Below, piece after piece: positions 9,687-18,259 of a stretch of 64,000 nt of DNA. This DNA comes from Streptomyces klenkii. GTDB taxonomy: Bacteria; Actinomycetota; Actinomycetes; Streptomycetales; Streptomycetaceae. Made by a program: the position numbers and the translations under genes. The notes beneath the pieces were generated by a model. It saw nothing but the letters and a program-made list of their open reading frames with translations, was not told the origin of the DNA and did no database searches. Numbering within the stretch: the stretch's first letter is position 1; the number at the start of each line of letters is the position of its first letter. Location of the stretch: positions 372,001 through 436,000 of the forward strand of contig NZ_RBAM01000002.1 in the NCBI RefSeq assembly GCF_003626645.1, written 5' to 3'.

Positions 9687-9716
9687 CCGGCTTCGGCAGC
9701 TCCGGCTTCGGCAGCT
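9687..9716. repeat. Perfect 15-bp tandem duplication before the response regulator
   Basis: CCGGCTTCGGCAGCT occurs twice back to back (9687-9701 and 9702-9716) in the intergenic stretch upstream of the response-regulator operon. Confidence 0.9.
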
Positions 9717-9752
9717 GTGGCAAGCAGGGTACGGGCACGCGGCGGGCGACGG

Positions 9753-10520
9753 CTACGCGGCACGTTGCCCGAGGTGCACTACGTCCGGTACGCCCCGGGC
9801 AACCGCGATCTCTTCGGTCCGTACCCCTTCGAACCCGGCATTCCGGAGGGCTTGCTCGAACCGGGCGGACGGCCGGGCCGACCAGACGGCGAGCACGCCG
9901 CCGGGCGTCAGGCGCTCCCGGCAGGCGGCCAGACCGGCGGGGGAGTACAGGCTGTCGTTGCTCTCCGTGACCGTCCAGTCGGGGCCGTTGTCGATGTCCA
10001 GGCACAGGGCGTCGTAGCGGACGGGGGCCGTGCGCACGTGTCCGAGGAGGTCGTGTTCCACGATCTGCGCGCGCGGGTCGGCCAGCGCGCGGGCCGAGAT
10101 CCCGCTGAGGGGGCCGTCCTTGTGCCAGCCGATCACCGCCGGCTCCCGCTCCACGACCGTGATCCGGCCCCAGCGCGGCTCCTGCGCGGCCCGGGCGAGC
10201 GAGAAGCCGACGCCCAGCCCGCCGATGAGGACGGCCGGCTCCGCGCGGTCCGCGGGGAGCGCGGCCAGCGCCGCGTCCACGAGCAGGCGCTCCGAGCGCC
10301 CGTCGGAGGTGTCCATCAGGAAGCAGCCGTTCGCGATGATCTCGTGGACGGCGCGGTCCCCGGTGCCCCGGCGGCGCAGGACGACCTCTCCGTACGGGCC
10401 GTCACGGCGGTCGAGGGTGACGGGCTCGTCGTGGGTGCCGGGTGTGCCGTACGGGCCGGGTGTGTCATACGGGCCGTGCGGGTCGTTCGTGTCGTACGGG
10501 TCGCGCTGGAGGGTGGTCAC
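9753..10520 (-). CDS. Spermidine-synthase-like methyltransferase-fold protein
   Basis: This 255-residue protein resembles the polyamine-synthase/SAM-methyltransferase fold: a nucleotide-binding glycine loop (AVLIGGLGVGFSLARA), an acidic residue after the second strand (ITVVEREPAVIGW) and a DALCLDIDNGPDW segment near the expected catalytic loop. The N-terminus (about 6-33) is a Tyr/Asp/Gly/Pro repeat (DPYDTND, GPYDTPGPYGTPG) that looks unstructured. GTG at 10520 follows GGAGGCCACCTC. True spermidine synthases carry a catalytic Asp in a D-x-x-D region; whether this protein makes polyamines or methylates something else cannot be settled here. Confidence 0.8.
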   Translation of the reverse strand: MTTLQRDPYDTNDPHGPYDTPGPYGTPGTHDEPVTLDRRDGPYGEVVLRRRGTGDRAVHEIIANGCFLMDTSDGRSERLLVDAALAALPADRAEPAVLIGGLGVGFSLARAAQEPRWGRITVVEREPAVIGWHKDGPLSGISARALADPRAQIVEHDLLGHVRTAPVRYDALCLDIDNGPDWTVTESNDSLYSPAGLAACRERLTPGGVLAVWSARPSARFEQALRNAGFEGVRTEEIAVARGVPDVVHLGQRAA

Positions 10521-10715
10521 GAGGTGGCCTCCGGGTCGGTCGGTACGCGGCGGACGCGGCAGGCGGATGTGAGGTTGACGAGGGTGACCGGAGTCACTGG
10601 CTGAGCTTGATTCCCCTGCCCTCGATGGACCTTAATCTCGGTGGGAGCGGGGGCGGGCGCGCTTTTCGCCCCGCCGGGTGCCAGTACGGACCCCGCGAGG
10701 AAGGGGCTTGGCCGA

Positions 10716-11744
10716 GTGAACGTGGTGGACCCCGACGGCATGCCCCTGCGGCCCCCGCGCCGCGCCCTCCGGCCGGGCCGGCGCCTCCTGCGGGCCCTGC
10801 CCACGCCCCTCGGCACGCCGTTCACGTTCTTCTACGCGCTGGTCCTGCTCGCCACCGCGATCTACACGGACTACGGCGACGAGGCCACCGTCAGCCACCT
10901 CCTGCGCGAGTCCAGCACCGACGCCGCGCACCTGGCCGAGCAGCCCCTCGTCGTCCTGCTCGCCAGCGCCCTGTGGATAGCCGGCGGCCTGTACTCGCTG
11001 TACGGGATCCTCTTCGTCCTCGTCGTCTCCGCCCTGGAGCGGCGGACCGGCGGGGCCCGCACCGCCGGCGTCTTCCTCCTCGGCCACGTCCTGGCCACGC
11101 TCGCCACCGAGCTGCCCGTCGCGGGCGCCGTCGCCGCCGGGCGGCTGCCCGAGGCCTCCCTGCACCGCCTCGACTACGGCATCAGCTTCGGCGTGATGGC
11201 CTGCATAGGCGCGCTCTCCGGGCTCCTGGGGCCGCGCGCGAAGTGGACCGTCCTCGGCCTCTCCTTCCTGATGTGCGCCCAGGACCTCGTCGAGTTCGCC
11301 GACCCCCTCGCCAGCTGGGGCCACCCGATCGCCCTGCTGACAGGCATGGCGTGCTGGGGGCTGGTGCGCGACAAGGGGCCGGCGGCCGCGTCAGCCGCGG
11401 ACGGTGCCGTCCCAGGCCCACTGCGCGCGCCGCGGGAGGCCGGGCAGGGCGGCCCGGCCGGTGCACCACAGCAGCGTCTGCGCGGGCGAGCGGCCGGCCG
11501 GGGCGTCCGGGAAGAGGCGGGCGAGGACGGGCGTGCAGAGCTCGCCGGGGACGGCGGAGGCCAGCCCGAGGCCGCGCGCGATGTCGTCCGTGTGGAGCAC
11601 GAGCTCCGTCACGCCCATGGCGGCGAAGCCGGGCGCGTCGGAGTGGCCCCACGGGTGCCAGGCGCGGTCCCCCGCGCCCGCCCCGCGGACGGTGGCGGCC
11701 AGCAGCGCCGCCGCGATGCGGATGCCCTCCAGCCGGGCCGGTAG
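10716..11744 (+). CDS. Rhomboid-like multi-pass membrane protein
   Basis: GTG at 10716 follows GAGGAAGGGG. Residues about 30-220 hold five or six hydrophobic segments (TPFTFFYALVLLATAIY, PLVVLLASALWIAGGLYSLY, VFLLGHVLATLATELPVAGA, ISFGVMACIGALSGLLG), resembling actinobacterial rhomboid-like proteins. I do not see a clear GxSG/His protease dyad, so proteolysis is doubtful. After about residue 228 the frame runs on as Arg/Gly/Ala-rich sequence for some 115 residues directly opposite the next gene. That tail looks like an antisense shadow, so the true end may be near 11400 if a frameshift or sequencing slip is present. Confidence 0.7.
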   Translation: MNVVDPDGMPLRPPRRALRPGRRLLRALPTPLGTPFTFFYALVLLATAIYTDYGDEATVSHLLRESSTDAAHLAEQPLVVLLASALWIAGGLYSLYGILFVLVVSALERRTGGARTAGVFLLGHVLATLATELPVAGAVAAGRLPEASLHRLDYGISFGVMACIGALSGLLGPRAKWTVLGLSFLMCAQDLVEFADPLASWGHPIALLTGMACWGLVRDKGPAAASAADGAVPGPLRAPREAGQGGPAGAPQQRLRGRAAGRGVREEAGEDGRAELAGDGGGQPEAARDVVRVEHELRHAHGGEAGRVGVAPRVPGAVPRARPADGGGQQRRRDADALQPGR

Positions 11745-12041
11745 CGGGGCCTTCGGGTCGAGCGAGGCGAACAGGGCGATGTAGCGGTCCGTCGGCCGGG
11801 CCGTGAGCAGGCCCGCGTAGCCGACGAGGCCGAGCGCGAGGTGGTCGAGCGTCGCGGCCGCGGACCACTCCAGGCCGGCCGCGGGCCGGGACCAGTCGTG
11901 GTCCGCGCCCGCCTCCAGGACCGCCGAGCAGTGGTCGGCGGCGTCGGTGACCAGCGCCGCCCAGGCGCCGGCGGTGAGGGGCGCGGCGGGGCCGGCGGCC
12001 GGGACCGCGGGCGCGGTCGCCGCGCGTACGGCCGCGGTCAT
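11391..12041 (-). CDS. Mycothiol-dependent maleylpyruvate isomerase-like (DinB-fold) protein
   Basis: The 216-residue protein has the helical DinB/MDMPI fold signature: TLDHLALGLVGYAGLL with a candidate metal His, and later WHPWGHSDAPGFAAMGVTELVLHTDDIARGLG, where further His residues complete the metal site of this family. The family includes mycothiol-dependent isomerases and S-transferases in actinobacteria. It overlaps the upstream reductase gene by 4 bases (ATGA), so the two are coupled. Its 3' end overlaps the opposing rhomboid-like reading frame by about 350 bases. The substrate is not evident. Confidence 0.82.
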   Translation of the reverse strand: MTAAVRAATAPAVPAAGPAAPLTAGAWAALVTDAADHCSAVLEAGADHDWSRPAAGLEWSAAATLDHLALGLVGYAGLLTARPTDRYIALFASLDPKAPLPARLEGIRIAAALLAATVRGAGAGDRAWHPWGHSDAPGFAAMGVTELVLHTDDIARGLGLASAVPGELCTPVLARLFPDAPAGRSPAQTLLWCTGRAALPGLPRRAQWAWDGTVRG

Positions 12042-12904
12042 GCCCGGCCCCCCGCCCGGACGGTCTCGATCAGGCGGGCGTAGCTGTCGCCGCCGTGGCC
12101 GGCCGCGATCGCCTGTCCGACGAAGGTCTTGAACAGCTCCGGCAGCCGCGGGTCGAGGCCGCGCGCGGCGCTCGCGTGGACGAGGTGCTCGATCGTGGCG
12201 AAGTGGACGTCGAGCGTGGCGTCGTCCCCGGGGTAGGCCCCCGCGTCGACCTGCGGCGCGTAGGTGCTCATGAAGCCGCTCACCGCCGTCATCCAGCGGA
12301 CGGCGACGGGCGTGAACGTCGCCGCGTCCACCCCGTCGGCGCCGGTCAGCGCCACGCCCTGGAGCCAGCCCCCGAGCGTCGCCCACATCATGCCGAGCAG
12401 GGCGGTGTCGTAGAGCGAGGCGGCCCCGGCGTCCTCCCCGAGGCCGACGGGGTCGCCCAGGCTCGCCAGGGTCTCCCGGTGCTCGGCGAAGGCCTGGGAA
12501 GAGCCGCTGTAGAGCAGCATGACCTGCGGGCTGCCGATGCCGGGCGGCGTCGACATGATCGCCCCGTCGAGGTAGCCGATGCCGCGTGCGGCGGCCCGGG
12601 AAGCGCTCTCGCGGGCCTGCTCCGGCGTGCCGGAGGTGAGGTTCACGAGCGTGCGGCCGCGCAGGGTCTCGGCCAGCGGGTCGAGGACGCCGTCGACGGC
12701 GTCGTAGTCGGACAGGCAGGCGATGACCAGGGGGCTCGCCGCCACGGCCTCCGCGGCGGTCCCGGCCCGTGCGGCGCCGCGTGCGGCCAGCGCCTCGCCC
12801 TTGCCCGCCGATCGGTTCCAGACGGTGGTCTCGTGGCCGGCCTCCAGGAGGGCGCCGGCCAGAGCCGTCCCCATCGAACCCAGGCCGAGAACGGTCACCT
12901 TCAT
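12038..12904 (-). CDS. NADPH-dependent imine reductase-like oxidoreductase
   Basis: This 288-residue protein opens with a Rossmann domain of the 6-phosphogluconate dehydrogenase/imine-reductase group (VTVLGLGSMGTALAGALLEAGH, VWNRSAGKGEAL, then VNLTSGTPEQA). An all-helical C-terminal domain follows (MMWATLGGWLQG onward) that fits imine reductases better than beta-hydroxyacid dehydrogenases, because the usual catalytic Lys of the latter is absent. ATG at 12904 follows GGGGAGAAACCACCC. It is first in a two-gene unit with the mycothiol-type protein and is divergent from a GlxA-family regulator that may control it. Confidence 0.85.
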   Translation of the reverse strand: MKVTVLGLGSMGTALAGALLEAGHETTVWNRSAGKGEALAARGAARAGTAAEAVAASPLVIACLSDYDAVDGVLDPLAETLRGRTLVNLTSGTPEQARESASRAAARGIGYLDGAIMSTPPGIGSPQVMLLYSGSSQAFAEHRETLASLGDPVGLGEDAGAASLYDTALLGMMWATLGGWLQGVALTGADGVDAATFTPVAVRWMTAVSGFMSTYAPQVDAGAYPGDDATLDVHFATIEHLVHASAARGLDPRLPELFKTFVGQAIAAGHGGDSYARLIETVRAGGRA

Positions 12905-13022
12905 GGGTGGTTTCTCCCCGTGTGTCACAGAAGTTGATCAAGTGCGATCAGCCTCGCACCGGCACGGGCGGCCCGACAGTGGCAGGACTGACGCACTCCG
13001 AAAAATTCCTGCCATCCCCGCC

Positions 13023-13028
13023 TAGGCT
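13023..13028 (+). promoter_or_regulatory. Candidate -10 box, leaderless GlxA-family regulator
   Basis: TAGGCT lies exactly seven bases before the ATG at 13036, and no Shine-Dalgarno sequence is present. The same CCTAGGCT-N7-start arrangement precedes the ArgS-like gene at 39309. Confidence 0.65.
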
Positions 13029-13035
13029 GTCGATC

Positions 13036-14031
13036 ATGAGCGCCGGAACCGTGGCCGTGGCCGTGATCGACGACGACGTCCCCCTGTGGGACCTGTACGA
13101 GCTGGGGGTGGTCTGCACCGTCTTCGGCATCCCGCAGCCCGACCTCGCCGACCCCTGGTACGACCTGCGCGTGTGCTCCGTGGGCGGCGGCGAACCGCAG
13201 CCCGGGCCGTTCGGGCTCACGCTGCGCACCCCGTACGGCCTGGAAGGGCTGGAAGGCGCCGGCACGGTGATCGTGCCGTCGGTGCCCGAGGCATGCATCG
13301 AGGGCGAACGCGAGCTGCCGGCCGAGCTGCTGGAGGCCCTGCGCCGGGCCGCGGACTCCGGGGCCCGCATGGTCTCCCTGTGCGCCGGGGCCTTCGCCCT
13401 CGCCGCCGCCGGCCTGCTCGACGGCCGCCGCGTCACCGCCCACTGGATGCACACCGAAGCCCTCGCGCGCCGCCACCCGCGCGTACGCGTGGACGACTCG
13501 GTCCTCTACGTCGACGACGGCGACGTCCTCACCAGCGCCGGCGTCACCGCGGGCCTCGACCTCTGCCTCCACCTCGTCCGCCGCGACCTCGGCGCGCACG
13601 TCGCCAACCAGCTCGCCCGCCGCCTGGTGGTGCCCGCGCACCGGCCCGGCGGACAGGCCCAGTACGTGGACCTCTCCGTGCCCGAGGCCGACGACGACAG
13701 CCTCGCCCCCGTCCTCCAGTGGGCCCGCGAGCACCTCGGCCGCCCGCTGTCCGTCGACGACCTCGCCGCCCGTGCCGGCATGAGCCCGCGCACCTTCTTC
13801 CGCCGCCTCCACGCCGCCACCGGCACGACCCCGCTGCAATGGCTCCTCACCCAGCGCCTCGCCCGCGCCCAGTCGCTCCTGGAGTCGACGGCCCTGTCCG
13901 TCGAACGCGTCAGCGAACTGAGCGGCCTGGGCACGGCCGCCAACCTGCGGCGCCACTTCACGCTCCACTTCGGCGTGACGCCGACGGACTACCGGAGGTC
14001 CTTCCCGCCCGGGCCGGCGGCCGCGGCCTGA
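13036..14031 (+). CDS. GlxA-family (DJ-1/PfpI + AraC) transcriptional regulator
   Basis: This 331-residue protein joins an N-terminal DJ-1/PfpI-like amidotransferase domain (VIDDDVPLWDLYELGVVCTVFG; nucleophile-elbow Cys in MVSLCAGAFALAAAGLLDGRR; HWMHTEAL) to a C-terminal AraC DNA-binding domain with two helix-turn-helix motifs (SVDDLAARAGMSPRTFFRRLHAATGTTPLQWL and SVERVSELSGLGTAANLRRHFTLHFGVTPTDYR). It is divergent from the imine-reductase-like pair, which makes that pair a plausible target. The start fits a leaderless transcript. Confidence 0.92.
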   Translation: MSAGTVAVAVIDDDVPLWDLYELGVVCTVFGIPQPDLADPWYDLRVCSVGGGEPQPGPFGLTLRTPYGLEGLEGAGTVIVPSVPEACIEGERELPAELLEALRRAADSGARMVSLCAGAFALAAAGLLDGRRVTAHWMHTEALARRHPRVRVDDSVLYVDDGDVLTSAGVTAGLDLCLHLVRRDLGAHVANQLARRLVVPAHRPGGQAQYVDLSVPEADDDSLAPVLQWAREHLGRPLSVDDLAARAGMSPRTFFRRLHAATGTTPLQWLLTQRLARAQSLLESTALSVERVSELSGLGTAANLRRHFTLHFGVTPTDYRRSFPPGPAAAA

Positions 14032-14227
14032 CCGGCCGCACGGCGTTCACGGCGGTGCCGGGCCCGGCACTGCCGGATACCGCCGCTTCGGCTGATCGCC
14101 GCGGCGGCGGGAACAACAGCAGCGAGCTCCCTGCTGGACAGGGCGAGCCCTGCCCGCGGGCCTCGCCGCCGGCGATCGCTCAGAGCGAACGCCGGACGGA
14201 CCCGGGAACATCCGCGGAGCGCCCCGC

Positions 14228-14248
14228 ATTGAGTCGGCATAGCTCAAC
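14228..14248. promoter_or_regulatory. HAIR-like box (HspR operator) upstream of lon
   Basis: ATTGAGT-N7-GCTCAAC matches the HAIR consensus CTTGAGT-N7-ACTCAAG with exact spacing and three outer mismatches, ending 21 bases before the lon ATG. HspR repression of lon is established in Streptomyces lividans. Confidence 0.8.
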
Positions 14249-14269
14249 TTGCCTGCCTAAGGGGAGATC

Positions 14270-16672
<2,403 letters not shown>

Positions 16673-16680
16673 CGGACGCG

Positions 16681-16731
16681 AACGGCGCGGGGCCCGTACC
16701 TCTTCACCGGAGGTACGGGCCCCGCGCCGTT
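16681..16731. terminator. Bidirectional terminator of lon and the MarR gene
   Basis: A perfect 22-bp stem (16681-16702 with 16710-16731) and a 7-base loop lie in the short gap between convergent genes. Confidence 0.9.
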
Positions 16732-16749
16732 TCCTGTGCGGTCGCGCTG

Positions 16750-17184
16750 TCAGCTGTGGCTGACGGCCTTGTCCAGCAGCCCGTGCAGGGCGTCCTGCTC
16801 CTCCTGGGACAGCCCGGCCAGCGGCGATTCGCGGGCGAGGAGCTCCATGAGCCGCTCGCGCAGGGCCGTGCCCTCGCCGGTCAGGACCAGCTGCTTGGCG
16901 CGGCGGTCCGTGGGGTGCGGCCGGCGCTCCAGGAGCCCGCGGCCCTCCAGCTTGTCGATGACGAAGGTCGCGTTGGAGGGCTCGCAGGCCATGCGGCCGG
17001 CGAGCTCGCGCATCGTCATCGGGCCGCTCAGCTCCCGCAGGGCCGTGGCCTGGGGTGTGGTGAGGTCCAGCAGGGCCGCGCGGTCGCGCACGTGGTCCGC
17101 GATCCGCCGGGCGAGGCCGTTCACCAGGCCGCAGAGCCGCCGCTCGGCGAGGATGTGCGCTTCCTGGGTGGTCATGGGTGCCAT
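16750..17184 (-). CDS. MarR-family transcriptional regulator
   Basis: The 144-residue winged-helix protein has MTMRELAGRMACEPSNATFVIDKLEGRGLLERRPHPTDRRAKQLVLTGEG, with the DxR wing signature (DRRAK) of MarR. ATG at 17184 is chosen because GGAG precedes it by nine bases; starts exist at 17175 and, further out, inside the operator. A 27-nt perfect palindrome lies 28 bases upstream, between this gene and the divergent metallo-hydrolase, and is the obvious operator for both. The inducing ligand is unknown. Confidence 0.93.
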   Translation of the reverse strand: MAPMTTQEAHILAERRLCGLVNGLARRIADHVRDRAALLDLTTPQATALRELSGPMTMRELAGRMACEPSNATFVIDKLEGRGLLERRPHPTDRRAKQLVLTGEGTALRERLMELLARESPLAGLSQEEQDALHGLLDKAVSHS

Positions 17185-17212
17185 CGTAGCCAACTCCATC
17201 AAGCCGACACCT

Positions 17213-17239
17213 TTACAGCTTGAATCATTCAAGCTGTAA
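17213..17239. promoter_or_regulatory. 27-nt palindromic MarR operator
   Basis: The arms TTACAGCTTGAAT and ATTCAAGCTGTAA are perfectly complementary around one central C. The site is the only AT-rich element in the divergent promoter region. Confidence 0.85.
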
Positions 17240-17290
17240 GTTTATTGTCGCTGATCAAGAACCCCGCAGTACGAAGGACGGAACACACCC

Positions 17291-18145
17291 ATGAACGACG
17301 ACCGCCTCCGCCGCCCGGCCGGCATCCGCTCCCTCCAGCTCGGCGACATCAAGGTCACCTACGTGCCGGACGGTGCCGGCCGGCTGAGCCCGCGCGGCTG
17401 GCTGCCGGACACCACCGACGAGGTGTGGGCGGAGCACTCCGCCCACCTCGACGCGACCGGCAACCTCGTGGCGAGCATGGGCGGCCTCCTCGTCGAGCAC
17501 GGCGACCGGGCCCTGCTCATCGACGCGGGCGTCGGCCCCGTGCACCTGCCGGCCCAGCCCGGTGCCCCCGTGGGGGAGATCAACGGCGGTGCCCTCCTCG
17601 ACAACCTCGCCCGCCTCGGCCGCACCCCCGCCGGCATCGAGGCCGTGGCCATCACCCACCTGCACGGCGACCACACCGGCTGGTCCGCTCGGCTCGCCGA
17701 GGCCGGCGCCGTCCACCTCATGAGCGCGCCCGAGTGGGAGCACCGCCACCTCGCCGAGCAGCACGGCGTGTCCCCGGAGGCGCTCGCCGCCCTGGAGTCC
17801 GGCCTGCGCACCGTCGCCGACGGGGAGGAGATCTTCCCCGGCGTCCGCGTCATGCTCACGCCCGGCCACACCGCGGGCCACGCCGCCTACGTCATCACCG
17901 GCGGCGGCCGCCGCCTGATCGCCTTCGGCGACGCCCTGCACTCGCCGGTCCAGATAGCCCACCCCGAGTGGTCGGCCGTCGTCGACCACGACGCCCGGCA
18001 GTCCGCGGTCCACCGCCGCCGCCTGGTGGAGGAGATGGCCGGGCCCGGCACGCTCGGCTTCGGCATCCACTTCGCGGACGTGGTGTTCGGGCGCGTCGTG
18101 CGCGACGCCGCGGGGGCCGCCTCGTGGGAGCCCGTCGACGCGTAG
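17291..18145 (+). CDS. MBL-fold metallo-hydrolase
   Basis: This 284-residue protein carries the metallo-beta-lactamase signature HLHGDHTGW (HxHxDH), a later metal His in TPGHTAGHAAYV and the bridging Asp in IAFGDALHSP. The domain runs from about residue 15 to 265, with no signal peptide, so it is cytoplasmic. The family covers lactonases, thioesterases and glyoxalase-like hydrolases; the substrate cannot be read from sequence. Divergent placement from a MarR gene with a shared palindromic operator suggests it detoxifies or turns over the MarR ligand. The ATG follows AAGGACGG. Confidence 0.9.
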   Translation: MNDDRLRRPAGIRSLQLGDIKVTYVPDGAGRLSPRGWLPDTTDEVWAEHSAHLDATGNLVASMGGLLVEHGDRALLIDAGVGPVHLPAQPGAPVGEINGGALLDNLARLGRTPAGIEAVAITHLHGDHTGWSARLAEAGAVHLMSAPEWEHRHLAEQHGVSPEALAALESGLRTVADGEEIFPGVRVMLTPGHTAGHAAYVITGGGRRLIAFGDALHSPVQIAHPEWSAVVDHDARQSAVHRRRLVEEMAGPGTLGFGIHFADVVFGRVVRDAAGAASWEPVDA

Positions 18146-18259
18146 GGTCCGCGGCGAAGGTCCTGTCTCATTCGCTCCGTTGACGGACGCGAACCCCACC
18201 GCTTGCATGGTCCCCGACCAAGCTCCGCTGACCGACCAGTCACGTTCGGAGGGGGAACT

